From Vigna angularis (lineage: Eukaryota; Streptophyta; Magnoliopsida; Fabales; Fabaceae), in NCBI RefSeq assembly GCF_016808095.1, contig NC_068974.1, positions 20,692,825 to 20,756,824 of the forward strand: 64,000 bases of DNA, in the 5' to 3' direction. Positions 11,534 to 21,766 of this stretch are shown here, piece by piece. The translations under genes and the position numbers were made by a program. Each line of letters starts with the position of its first letter. Position 1 is the stretch's first letter. The notes under the pieces are model-generated. The model saw only the letters and a list, made by a program, of their open reading frames with translations. It made no database searches and was not told the DNA's origin.

Positions 11534-12541
11534 ATCATACATCCCAATAATCATCTCAGCTGTGGCCACCTGCCCTCTGTGTATGGATTGCATCTGAGCA
11601 TTTATAAGAGACATGTACATGTCGTCTGAAATGGTTCTGCCTCATGAGTCTCTACAGATGCCTAACTCTGTGCTGGTCCTCTGCCTTTGTGAGGATGGCG
11701 TGATGGAACTAGCTGAGCTGCCTCCTCACCTCCGCAGTACTGTCTATAGTAGGCCTCATCAATAGCTTTCCTCGGTCTCTCAAACGGTGCGTAATCAAGG
11801 AGGGATGTCCCAAAGGTGCCTTGCTGTTCATAGTGTTGGCACACACCTGTATCTCATTTGCTATCACCTGACCAATGTTAATGCTTATATCTCTGATCAC
11901 ACAGTATAGAACGAGTTCCCTACTGACAGTGATGTCTGAAACATGAGAGCATGTTTGAATGTTGGCATGAGAGAATGTCATCCAATACTTTGCTAGAGGA
12001 GTTAAATCAGTCCTCCTAATGTTCACCACTACACCATTTCTGTTCCTCTGGAATTGTCCTCCAGGTACACATAGAACACTCTCCACATCATCAAAATCAG
12101 TTCCTTCCTCCATGCATAGAGCGAACTGACACTACTCATCAACCCATTCAGTATCTAAAAATCTGTTGATAGAATCAGGATCATACCGAATGGTGGCTTC
12201 TAACATAGCTCAAGTATTCTTCATCAGGATGATTACCCAACCTCCTTGCGTTGGTGTAAAATTCTTTTACCACTGCTATGTTAGCTGGTGTAGGGTATGT
12301 GGCTAATCTCCTCCAATTCCTACTCACCAATTGCTCTCCAAACCGTGGAGCAAAATTAGGAATCATTCCAACTTTCCTTTCCATTAGGAGCCTCCTATCT
12401 TGAACAATGTTGAAGTGCTTCTCATGCTTGCAAGAAAGGAACTTGCTAGAATGGGTGTGTTCTTGTTCCCTATCCTTCCTCTTGGAAGCAGTAGTCTTGA
12501 ATCTCTTGCTTGAAGAGGATGCCAACCCTATATCAAACACA

Positions 12542-13764
12542 ATTCATAAAACCAAAATACATGTTGTTAATCATTAGAAAACAATAAACAACACCCCACA
12601 ACTATGCCCAACAACCGCTGAGGGCAAACAGAGCCCCTCAGCGCAACGACCAAGCAAACCAGCAAGCAAAGAGCCAAGAAAATCACTTCTGCCAGAATCA
12701 CGCTCAGGGGAAATTTTCGCTGAGCGACGATTTTGCAGAATTTGAAAATTTTGCTTTTAACACTTCCTAATCTCCACCCTTATGCAATCTTCTTAGTTCC
12801 AGATTTAAATCAAGCATTTTAATTGGTTCAAACAACAATTAATTCATCAAATCATAAAAATCAAAATCCCTAAAGAATCATGCTTATGTTCATATAATTT
12901 CATGCTTTCAAGAACCCTAGAATTAAAATTACTTGAACTTACTTGGGTGGAGATGCTAGATGATTGAAAAATGCTTTAGGAATTTGAAGAAAGCAGCCCC
13001 CAATTGCAGTGCTCTCACTAAACTCCAAACTTGAATGGAACCCTAGTGAGAAAGTGAGTGAAAGTGAGATTTTATAAAGGAAAAAGAGGGAAAAGTGGAG
13101 AGAACTCTTAGAAAAATGCTTGAGAGTGTGTGTGAAGAAGTAGATCTGAAAATAGAAGAAAAACTGCACCCTAGGATATAAAAATACCGTAATGGGCCCT
13201 ACTCCCGCTGAGCCCATATGCACCAAACAGTAAAATCCCAAGTCTATAGTATTGCCGCTCAGCGGAAATTACCGTTGAGCGGCATCTGCGTGACTTCTTC
13301 TCCTTCTTCCTAGCTCACCCTAGATGCCCTATACTCATGCCTCTTACTCACTCCAAGCATTTAATTTCTTACCTCACTCAAACATTTAATCCCTATCATG
13401 CAACTAAAGTAGAATCAAAATAAACAAACAACATGAAGTAAATCAACTGGGTTGCCTCCCAGGTAGAGCTTGTTTAATGTCACGAGCCTGACCCAAAATC
13501 CACCAACACCCATCAGTAGGTGAAAACCTTTCTTACCAACACCCATCAATAGGTGTAACAAACGTAGTATCCTTTAGTAGATACTTAACCACCTAGCATC
13601 CATCAGTAGATGCTAAAACCAAAAGTTTCATCATACAAAAAATGTCCAAAGTTTATAAAATCACATTAACCAAAAATAAAAACTAAAGAAATCAATGTTT
13701 TTGAATCACAGGGATGTCTCCCAGCAAGCGCTCTTTTAACGTCACTAGCTTGACCTAGTAAAGT
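12542..13764 (-). other. Non-coding stretch upstream of the extra Athila ORF, with intron and possible internal promoter
   Basis: On the minus strand, a TATA-like CCTTTATAAAATC lies near 13067-13079 and a GTAAGT splice donor near 12945. A TATAG acceptor at 12541 would give an intron of about 400 bp before the extra ORF. This suggests the ORF was expressed from its own spliced transcript; it is inference only. Palindromes related to CCGCTGAGCGG occur at 12610-12735 and 13255-13285. Two diverged copies of GTTGCCTCCCAGGTAGAGC lie near 13449 and 13711, and three variants of CAACACCCATCARTAGGTG lie at 13503-13615. Confidence 0.45.
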
Positions 13765-14121
13765 TTATGTTCCATCTTCCATGTTGGTGTTCATCTTTTC
13801 ATCATCACACCAACTCATCAACTGCTTCCGGTCCACCTCTTTGACTCTTCTCGAATATGGAGATTCTATTTCTATCACTCCATTCTCTTTATAATTTTTC
13901 ACAACCCACAACTTGTTCTTGAATATTGCATGTTTACCAAGTTTAGGTTGTGGTTGCATCAAGTCATCATGAACCGTCCTTCCTTTGCCATCTTTTTCTT
14001 CTTCCATAGCCTGTAATGACAAGAAACAATTTTTACCTATGAAGTCCGGCTTTGCATCTTGAAAACTAGTCATTAGTACATCTTGACATGTAGCTTTATG
14101 ACTAGTCTCTTCCTTTTGCAC
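13765..14121 (-). pseudogene. Athila pol, C-terminal tail
   Basis: The minus-strand frame has a segment K-H-A-I-F-K-N-K-L-W-V-V-K-N-Y near its C-terminal half, then N-G-V-I-E-I-E-S-P-Y and V-D-R-K-Q-L-M-S-W. This resembles the region that follows integrase in Athila-type polyproteins. The intervening reverse transcriptase, RNase H and integrase core are absent: this tail lies only about 50 bp downstream of the protease remnant, pointing to a large internal deletion. The assignment to the pol tail is from memory of the family and is moderate. Confidence 0.55.
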
Positions 14122-14169
14122 ATGCTGCTCTTCTTTGAAGACATCAATGATTACCCTTTCTTCTTGGTC

Positions 14170-14523
14170 TTAAAGCACTATCATTCCTTCATCTACATCA
14201 ATGATAACCTTGGCCGTTTTCATAAACGGTCTTCCAAGAATCAAAGGAACCCTTTCATCCTCCATCTCCATCACCACAAAGTCCACCAAAAATTGTAGTT
14301 TGCCTACACAAACCATAACATCTTCCACTACACCATAAGGCTTCTTTGAAGATTCATCCGCTATTAGCAAAGTCATCTCTATTGGCTTGACTTCAAGATC
14401 CCCAATTCGCTTAAGTATAGATAAAGGCATCAAATTGACACTTGACCCTAAATCAAGTAGGGCTTTCCTTATCTTTTCCTTCCCTATGACGCAAGGAATG
14501 ATAAAGCTTCCTGGATCTTTCAT
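14170..14523 (-). pseudogene. Athila retropepsin-like protease fragment
   Basis: A frame of 117 codons shows the aspartic-protease core A-L-L-D-L-G-S-S-V-N-L-M-P, followed by I-L-G-R-P-F near the end, the two hallmark blocks of gypsy retropepsins. It lies directly after gag on the same strand, in the usual gag-PR order. It stops at 14170, before any reverse transcriptase. Residues of the active-site triplet are D-L-G, as commonly seen in Athila. Confidence 0.8.
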
Positions 14524-14583
14524 TTTTGTAGGAAATAGTTTCTTCTTTACAGCTCTGCACTCATTAATCTCCTCATATATATA

Positions 14584-15843
14584 TCATTTTTTTTTGGAGA
14601 TTTGATTCATATGATTTACTTGAGCTGAACATTGTTGCCATGCTTCATTCACATGTAGATCAACATCCATTTGATTGAAGATATCTTTACAATGCCCATA
14701 TTGTCTCTCTTTCTCTATTCTCTTACAATCTTTTGGATAAGGAAGAATTTTTTTAATTTTTTTCTCTTCTTTTGTTTCTTCTTTCTCTTTTCTCTCATCC
14801 TCTCCTTTTCTCTCTTCTTTTCTCTCTTCTTTTCTCTCTCCTCTCTCTTCTTTTTCTTCTTTTTGCTCTAACTCAAGTCTTTCAAGATTCACACTCAATA
14901 AAACTTTACACTCTTCCTTAGGGTTAACCTCAGTATTAGCCCCAAAATTCTTATCAGGCATATCTTCCAACTTCTTAGCTATCTGACCGACTTGCATCTC
15001 CAAGTTTCTAATGGCTGCTTCAGTGCTCTTGTGGTTGAAAATAGTTACCTCCATAAATTGTTGAAGAGTTTCTTCCAACTTTGTTGATCTTTCATTAAGT
15101 GCACACACTTGTTGCCATAATGATGGTTGCTGTTGTGGCCTATTGAATTGCCCAGCTTGTCCAGTTTGTCCTTGACCTTGACCCGTGCTTGGGTGAGGTT
15201 TCCACCCTTGGGTGTAATTACCTTGGCGGTATGGAAATTGATTGGCCATGAAATTTACATCTTCCAAAGCCTCCACTACAAAAGCGCATTGACCATTAAT
15301 ATGGTCACCACCACATAATTCACACATCTGTTGAACCTGTGCAACTCCCTTTAGCTCCTTTGGCAATTGTGTAAGTGTCTTTGTTAAATTCTCCAACTGT
15401 TGAGTTATGATTTTATTTTGAGCAAGCAAGGCATCACTGGATTGCAATTGTAGAACCCCTTTCTGTTGAATTGGAGTTCCTCTTTCACTATGCAACTCGT
15501 TATCATTAGTAGCCATATTCTCTATCAACTCGGTTGCTTCCTCTAGAGTTTTCCATTCAATATTACCTCCAGCTGAGGCATCTAACATCAACTTGGTTTG
15601 TGAACCAAGACCTCCAAGGAAAAGTAGGACTACTACTACTTCATCAAAACCATGCGTGGGAGTCTTTCTCAACAAACTTTTATACCGATCCCATGCTTGA
15701 TCTAATGTCTCCTCCATGCCTTGTCTCCTCCATGAATATGTGAACCAAGACCTTCAAGGAAAAGTAGGACTACTACTGCTTCATCAAAACCATGCGTGGG
15801 AGTCTTTCTCAAAAAACTTTTATACCGATCCCATGCTTGATCT
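14584..15843 (-). pseudogene. Athila gag, C-terminal two thirds, with zinc knuckle
   Basis: The 377-codon frame starting at 15717 carries A-W-D-R-Y-K-S-L-L-R near its N terminus, L-E-E-A-T-E-L-I-E-N, and a glutamine-rich central part. A CX2CX3HX4C knuckle (C-E-L-C-G-G-D-H then C) lies near residue 135, and a Glu/Lys/Arg-rich repeat sits near residues 290-325. The N-terminal part seen in the copy at 6054-6610 is missing. At 15720 the frame runs into a local duplication of its own sequence and then into inverted gag leader and LTR. The sequence is longer and better preserved than the sister copy. Confidence 0.85.
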
Positions 15844-15846
15844 AAG
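15597..15846. repeat. Tandem duplication of ~110 bp inside gag
   Basis: The block from GTGAACCAAGACCTCCAAGG to CCATGCTTGATCTAATGTC at about 15599-15710 is repeated almost identically at 15740-15847, separated by a short linker around TTGTCTCCTCCATGAATAT. Confidence 0.85.
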
Positions 15847-15930
15847 GTCTAACCAAAGCACTGAAAATATGGCAGAAGAGAATAATGGTAGACGCACTCT
15901 TGCAGATTACACCACTGTGGTTGGCCCTCA
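15847..15930 (+). pseudogene. Inverted fragment of the gag start
   Basis: On the plus strand this reads CACTGAAAATATGGCAGAAG and then codons for N-N-G-R-R-T-L, the same gag beginning found on the minus strand at about 6716-6650. It is in opposite orientation to the adjacent gag body, so the junction at about 15846 is an inversion breakpoint. Confidence 0.7.
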
Positions 15931-16520
15931 ACAAACTTTTATACCTATCCCATCTGAAATTGATAAACCCCAACAACATATTCATTCACATATTTCAAAC
16001 CACGTGTTATGTTTCTCCTTGCCCATTGATCAAAACATGCATTCATATTTACTTTCAAGTATTTTGCATTTAAAATCTACAAGAATTGGTTCTATAAGTC
16101 TTAGATAATCTATAAATCACATAATTGTTTAGGCCGTAAGTCCTTTGGGAGAACGATACTTGGTCTTACCAATTATATTACTTGATACGATTTGTTTACA
16201 CTTGCCGAGGGTCTAACAAGTTTTTGGCGTCGTTACTGGGGACTCGTGGTTTAACTAGTCTATTTGTGTGATTTTTTATTAACTTTGACTTGATTTGTAT
16301 ATTTTTATTTTTTTATTTTTATTTTTGTTTTTATCTTTTTGTATTTCTAATTTTATTTGTTTTATCTTTCTATCCTCTATCTTTTTATTTATCTTCTCTA
16401 TCTTTTTGTGCTAACAATTGTTTCTAGGAACTTGTCTTCTTGTGTATGCTGGAAGCAATTCGGACAAGAAGCAAGAAAAATTCAGAACCTCTGCTTGAAG
16501 GCTTGGAGGAGAGTAGACGT
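15931..16520 (+). repeat. Inverted Athila LTR end, PBS and leader
   Basis: 15931-16217 matches the last ~270 bp of the LTR in plus orientation, ending GAGGGTCTAACA. It is followed by TTTTTGGCGTCGTTACTGGG, a slightly mutated PBS, and by leader sequence to about 16520 that matches the minus-strand leader at 6780-7080. At about 16521 it changes abruptly into minus-orientation LTR. Confidence 0.8.
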
Positions 16521-17685
16521 GGTTTGAAATATGTGAATGAATATGTTGTTGGGGTTTATCAATTTCATCCTATCCACTATCATGTAATCAAGAATTCATC
16601 TTTCTGTATTAATTGTTAATGTCACTTTCTAAATTACCTTAAACCCGATGTTTCGGTGAAGAAAGCCTAATCATAATCACTAGTTTACAATGTCTTGTCT
16701 CCCTAGCAATTACTCATGCATTACACAACACAAAAGCTTAAAGGAAACCAACCATCATACTCCTATGTCTAGGTTTATACTACTATTGGGAGAATTCCCC
16801 AGATCGTGATTTGTAAGATATCTCTCAATAACAATCCTAGGGAGAGAAGAGGAGAGCTGTCACATCACCAAATCGTCCAACCCTAGGAGTACGAAATCTC
16901 CTGATACTTACAAATCATAGGGTTTATGCCATACATGAATGAAACATCACAAGCATTTGAGCAAAGAAGAATATCCCTAACAATTAATGAAAGAAAGCAT
17001 GTATCTTAAAAAAGATCTTGAAGAAAAAATTCAATACATGAGAGCTTCAAAGGATTACATTGATTCCCCAACAACAATTTAGGTTTAGTTCACCATATTC
17101 ATGGTGAAACTAGATGAAATACAATGAAAGAGTAGAAGATAAAACCCTAGAAAGGTGAGAAAGGAGCTGTAGCATCCAAAATCCTCCTCCAAGGGGTGAA
17201 AGAGTGTGTTTCTGCTTCGTCCTAGCCAAAGATGATTGACCTAGGTTAACTAAAACCTTATATAGTATTCTAAAAATTATAGAAAAGTGAGCCCAAGCCC
17301 ATAAGAATGTCGCTCAGTGGTAAATATCGCTCAGCGGTATCGCGTGACTGCTATTCTGCCCCTCAGCTACAGTTTTGCCCCTCAGTGGTGACTACGGGTC
17401 TTCAAAGTGCCGCTCAACGGTAAATGACACTGAGCGGTACTTGCGGCTTCTTCCTTTTATGCACTTTTTCTTCCTTTTCTGAATCCAACTCTTAGCTCCT
17501 TCACTTCTTTCAGTCAATTCATCTCAAAAACCTGCAAAAACAAGGAAATCAAGCATAAAACCTATCCAACTCTCTTATTTCCAAAACTTTAACAAAAACA
17601 TGATTCCAAGCTAATTTCTAAGTCGTAAAGGTTGTCTTTAAGGTCAAATTTAAGTGTAAAAATAACAGTTTTTCAACTATTATCA
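16521..17685 (-). repeat. Athila 3' LTR lacking its terminal ~260 bp
   Basis: On the minus strand it starts TGATAATAGTTGAAAAACTG at 17685, preceded by the polypurine tract AAGTTTGGGGTTG (plus 17686-17698). It runs through U3 with CCGCTCAGCGG-type palindromes and is cut at about 16521, where inverted leader begins. A small local rearrangement occurs around 16790-16920, where AGAGAGAAGAGGAGAGCTGT interrupts the alignment with the other LTRs. Confidence 0.75.
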
Positions 17686-18492
17686 CAACCCCAAACTTAG
17701 AACTTTGCTTGTCCTCAAGCAATCAAGATGTAACTAAATCTTCCACCAATCCATACAATGGTTTACCACATTCAAAACCTCTTTTCTTATGACAAGTAAA
17801 TACTCAAATCAGCTCATCACAAAGAATTTAGTTAACATGCACACATGCTTTAGTGTTCACATAATCCCATAATATCCAACAAATGTTATTATCATGAATG
17901 ATCAATCAACTAAGCATAGATGAAATTACGTGCTCATGGAATTTGTCCTTACCAGAAAAAGTGTTTCACTCAAACACACATGTGTATAAGAGGTTACTTA
18001 TTCACTCTACTATCACAATGTTACATGAACTAACTTTGTCTTTCATTTAATCACAATCAAACTCATTCACAAGTAAATGTCATCACAAGGACTTTTCTAT
18101 GGCTTATAATGTGGCTGGACTAACAAGAAAATTGGTTTTTCTAGATCACAAAATTCTTGAGTCAAGTAAATCATCTAAATAAAACCATTCTTCCTTCTTC
18201 CCAACTTTCTTTTGCATTGAGCCCTTCTCTTTTTCTTTCTTTTCTTCCTTTTTCTTTTGATTTTCACATGCTTAGCTCTTGGCTCAATGCTTGTTATTTT
18301 CCCTTTCTAGATTTCCCAACAACCCCAAACTTGAACAATTATGAATACCACAATACATCTTTAACTCAAGGTAAAGCTCTTTTCAAAGGGGTTTTCACAT
18401 CTTGTTCAAGGCTAAAGGTTCAAAGGATAGAACACATAGTTTTCTCTTTTAATGGGCTAGAATAAGGTATTTAGGCTAAAAAGGGTTACATG
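17686..18492 (-). other. Athila 3' untranslated region with polypurine tract
   Basis: Non-coding DNA preceding the LTR on the minus strand. It contains TTGCTTGAGGACAAGCAAAG just upstream of AAGTTTGGGGTTG, the same arrangement as at 26515-26560. No ORF is supported. Confidence 0.7.
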
Positions 18493-18694
18493 TCCAACTC
18501 TTAGCTCCTTCACTTCTTTCACTCAATTCATTTCAAAAACCTGCAAAAATAAGGAAATCAAGTATAAAACTTGTCCAACTCTCTTATTTCCAAAACATCA
18601 ACAAAAACATGATTTCAAGCTAATTTCTAAGTCATAAAGGTTGTCTTTAAGGTCAAATTTAAGTGTAAAAATAAAAGTTTTTCAACTGTTATCA
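18493..18694 (-). repeat. Athila LTR, first ~200 bp of U3 (5' boundary of the insertion)
   Basis: It matches 17485-17685 closely and starts TGATAACAGTTGAAAAAC at 18694, next to the TAATG target duplication. It is cut at about 18493 and joined directly to 3' untranslated sequence, so the rest of the 5' LTR and the internal region at this place are deleted. Confidence 0.8.
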
Positions 18695-18840
18695 TAATGC
18701 AATTTTGTTTCATGGACGACCAAGAAATTGCACCTCACCTAAGGAGAAAAATCCAACCACTAGTTGAAGAGTGATCTTCTGCATTTGTAATCCAACTTGC
18801 ATCAGAATATCCTTCCAAAACTGAAGGATAACCACTATAT
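18695..18840 (-). pseudogene. Ty1/copia RNase H, N-terminal part
   Basis: The minus strand reads S-G-Y-P-S-V-L-E-G-Y-S-D-A-S-W-I, then S-S-T-S-G-W-I-F-L-L, one in-frame stop, then G-A-I-S-W-S-S and K-Q-N-C-I. This is the classic start of copia RNase H, with the aspartate of Y-S-D-A-S-W. It continues in frame at 5986 once the Athila insertion is removed. Upstream it is cut by a different copia LTR at 18841. Confidence 0.85.
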
Positions 18841-19906
18841 TGTTAGAGCGGCTGCAGCAGAATGATTAGCGTGGAATAACAAACAAAGAGGGTTTTTAAT
18901 ACGAACGTGTGCCTTTTTAATTTCTACTCAATTAATCTTACCAAGAAAATAAAAATAACAAATAAAGAGAGTAAGGTTGAGAGAAATTTGCATAGATGAC
19001 TTTATCCTGGTTCGGATCTTACCAATCCTACATCGAGTCACTTATCTCAAATCAAGATAAACAGTTCACTACTCACAAAATAATTACAAACTACAATCAC
19101 AAAGAAACAATTTGTAAAAGTTTAGAAACCACCTCTCTTGTTACCCAAAGAGATGAAAGTCACTTCCCCTATAACCCACAAGAGATGAACACCTCCTCTG
19201 AATCTTCACAAAGGATAAACACCTCCTCTGAATGCTTCATGAAGGATGATAGGCTTTTAACTCAGCAACAACAACAATACTCGATCACACTCCCTGCGAA
19301 AGTTCTCGCTCTATGCCAACACACCAAGTTCTCAAAGCCACAACACAAGGGTTCAACAAACCCTAGAACACTTATCACCGCACACTACAGATAAGATTTT
19401 TCAAAATACACTTATTTAGTATTTTGTATTTCATATTTTAGAATGAGAGATCCAATCTAATTTATAGAGATCTCACTCAAAGATACCTCCAAAAATCCGT
19501 TGTCAACTAATTAACGTGTGATAATGAATTATCAAATTATGGTAATTAATTATTCATTTAGTGAATGCACAACTGTAAAAAAAACTTGCTTAAAAGTTCT
19601 CATAATTGCTCATTATAATCAATTATGGAAAATCATAATTGATTACTGATAATCGATTATTATAAATTGATAATCAATTATCTTGAGTATAAAATGAGGT
19701 TTTCTGATTCAAAATAAATTTTAACGCAACCTAAGGCAAACAATACATAGAATCAAATATAAACCACATCCTATACATAAATATACTAAATTATAAAAGC
19801 TTTAATATAAAAATAAGTCTTCATGAAGATCTTCCTGCAATAATATCACTTGAGACTTGACTTTGAGACATCATCAAAATTTCTACTCTTTAGCTTTATG
19901 CTAACA
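18841..19906 (-). repeat. Copia LTR (SIRE/Maximus-like), 1066 bp
   Basis: On the minus strand it begins TGTTAGCATAAAGC at 19906 and ends GCCGCTCTAACA at 18841. A polypurine tract, AAAAGGGGGAGAT, lies immediately upstream (plus 19907-19919), as expected for a 3' LTR. It contains TAATCGATTA-type motifs near 19650-19680. It is inserted in the copia RNase H. The SIRE label rests on the PPT-rich 3' region and is tentative. Confidence 0.8.
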
Positions 19907-20690
19907 ATCTCCCCCTTTTGATTATGATAAAAAATATTTTAATTTAAAGTTTTTTGTATCCTGTATTGATATGTAACTCATACATAACTTAAAGAAGAGG
20001 AATTAGTAGACAAAAGATAAATATAATTAAGCCTTTAAACATATTTCTTCCCCTTTTTGATCATTATTAAAAAGACGCTATGTATGATATAAAAAATTTC
20101 TCCCCCTAAATATAAGAACTCCCCTTGAATATAAGTCATAAACAAATAAATAACAATTATCATAATTTTTATTAAAGAGAAACATGAGGCATAATTCAAA
20201 ACATAGAAAATACAATAAATTTAGAAATCATAATAAATAAATAAAAATAGGATAAAGAAATACTCCTCTTTATTGAGTAACTTAAATTGAATTAAATTGC
20301 ATTTGATTACTTAAGCAAGAAAGAGAAGTAGTTAAAAAAAATTATCAAAATTTTCTTTTCAAGTTAAAAACTTCCCCTTAATTTGACAAACCATACTTTA
20401 CCAAGTTTTGGTGCACACCCAAAAACTTCTTCCTTAATTTTGAAATAACCTGCAAAGTAGAAAAAAAATAATATTTTGGTACCCAAAAATACTTATTTGG
20501 GTCCTTTGTTGCTGACTTCTTAGGTAATTTATCCCTTTGTTAGTTATCATATTTGTTATTTCCTTCCTGGTGAAACTGATGTGACAATTTTTATTTTTAG
20601 GAAGAAGGAAGCTCATTGTAGTTGCATTATTATATTGGTGAAACTGATGTGATACACACAATGAAATGTATTTTGCTGTTCTAAAACTAA
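19907..20690 (-). other. Copia 3' untranslated region with several PPT-like tracts
   Basis: Besides the tract at 19907-19919, further C-rich plus-strand tracts (CCCCTTTTTG near 20050, TCCCCCTAAA near 20103, ACTCCCCTTG near 20110, CTTCCCCTTA near 20370) give AAGGGG-type purine tracts on the minus strand. A minus-strand frame at 20434-20661 has a W-V-P-K-like region in another frame near 20480, possibly from the copia gag-pol junction, but it is too weak to call. Confidence 0.5.
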
Positions 20691-21393
20691 GAACTCCTCT
20701 CGTTTCTCAACACTAAGGAATTTCTTTAGTTCAATCGCTCATTACCACATGTGAGAGGATCTTACTCTCGTAAGAACACCAATAATTCCTTTTGTTCCCA
20801 CCACCAACAACAATGTTCTAATCTCAATTTTCCTAAAATAATTTTGTTAAGATCAATAATTAAATCTGAAATATTGTCTGTTCCTATGGAAATGAGACGA
20901 GGATGTCATCTATAAAGGATTCCTGTACGTCAAACGTTCGTTTTGCTCCTTGCTCCTTGCTCCTATTGGCCGATCGGTGTATAGGAGGTGACCTGCAGAA
21001 TACACTCCGACGCTCAAGTCAGAATCTTTCTCTGTAGGTCTTTTGTAAATTAATAGTGAGTTAAAGTGAGTTTACCTCAAAATTAAACCCCTATTTATAG
21101 AGTTTAGAAGAATCTGACCAATTAATTTACCTCTTAATGATCATTAATGCAAACCTTAACCGCTTAACGGTAGCCGTTGTAACATTACTTGCACCTTAAC
21201 TCTGCTCAACTATTGTCGGAACTAAGCGGCCATGAAACGCTTTCTTGCATATCAACCACTCGGTCCATTTCATGCGGTCTGCTGCTGTAGCAAAATCTTA
21301 GATATTGCGTAGGTTTTTAAAGTCATCACCGATCAGTTTAGGATTCTTCATTTTCCTCGGTCATGGCAGCTTACCAAACGTCACGTCCCTTTA

Positions 21394-21597
21394 GGATCTG
21401 CAAAATGGCGGGAAAAACGAAAGGCAAAGAGTCACGAAAGTAAAAAAGGGTGGGAGAAGGTAGAAGACTTAACATCACAATGTTTCAATCGTCCAGGATC
21501 TACAAAATGGGGGGAAGAACGAAAGTCAAAGATTCAAGACAGTAAAAAAGGGGGAGAAAAGGTAGAAGACGTGACGTCACGACGTTTCAACCATCAG
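21394..21597. repeat. Two tandem 102-bp repeats
   Basis: Units start at 21394 and 21496 with GGATCTRCAAAATGG and share AGTAAAAAAGGG, GGTAGAAGAC and CGTTTCAAYC blocks. Confidence 0.8.
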
Positions 21598-21648
21598 ATC
21601 TTTTCCCTTTGGACGTCCCAGATGAGTTTGATGAACCGTCTTTACTAT

Positions 21649-21658
21649 CTATAAATAG
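21649..21658 (+). promoter_or_regulatory. TATA box upstream of Tat ORF1
   Basis: CTATAAATAG lies about 110 bp before the ATG at 21767. A transcription start near 21680-21690 would give a leader of about 80 nt. No primer binding site is seen between it and the ORF. Confidence 0.45.
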
Positions 21659-21766
21659 TGGCAAGGTCATCCCATATTTTCACTTTTACCCTCGAGCTTT
21701 CTACCTACCGAACGTTCTTCCTACTCTTCCCCTCTAACGCTCCTAAACCTCTACTACCAGGTAAAC

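Larger units (their letters stand above)
8823..12541 (-). pseudogene. Athila extra ORF, 'putative plant transposon protein' domain, split by a solo LTR
   Basis: The minus-strand frame begins near 12535 and continues to 11539, then resumes at 8992 and stops at 8823; the gap is the solo LTR at 8993-11533. Recognisable blocks in order are R-R-L-L-M-E-R-K-V, N-W-R-R-L-A-T-Y-P, V-V-K-E-F-Y-T-N-A, Y-L-S-Y-V-R, a C-V-P-G-G-Q-F block, L-T-P-L-A-K-Y-W, A-P-L-G-H-P-S-L-I, Y-Y-R-Q-Y, W-T-M-D-E-F, then an acidic tail. Defects: the likely start codon reads TTG before A-S-S-S-S-K-R, there is one frameshift near 12190, stop codons near 12135 and 11645, and another frameshift near 11800. A splice acceptor-like TATAG precedes the frame at 12541. 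The function of this protein family is not known to me. Confidence 0.8.
5987..18694 (-). mobile_element. Rearranged 12.7-kb Athila-type Ty3/gypsy insertion, TSD TAATG
   Basis: The block begins on the minus strand at 18694 with an LTR start (TGATAACAGTTGAAAAAC) and ends at 5987 with an LTR end (...GGTCTAACA). It is flanked by identical 5-bp sequences TAATG at 5982-5986 and 18695-18699. Removing it joins the two halves of a copia RNase H in frame, which supports a single insertion event. The interior is not a simple element. It has gag, protease, the end of pol, an extra ORF and several LTR pieces, some inverted, and lacks reverse transcriptase, RNase H and integrase core. A tRNA-Asp-like primer site (TGGCGCCGTTGCCGGGGA) and the motifs of gag place it with Athila. 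Confidence 0.85.
20691..21766. other. LTR-like and promoter region upstream of Tat ORF1
   Basis: No gene is seen. On the minus strand, CTATAAATAG at 21091-21100 is followed downstream by CTTGAGCGTCGGAGTG near 21008, a motif typical of Tat/gypsy LTRs, so part of this stretch is probably a minus-strand LTR. A plus-strand TATA box and a 102-bp tandem repeat lie nearer the ORF and are listed separately. Confidence 0.4.

Noticed and set aside
14671..14871. Phe/Ser/Leu-rich plus-strand frame as a membrane protein
   Set aside because: It is the antisense of the Glu/Lys/Arg-rich repeat in Athila gag.
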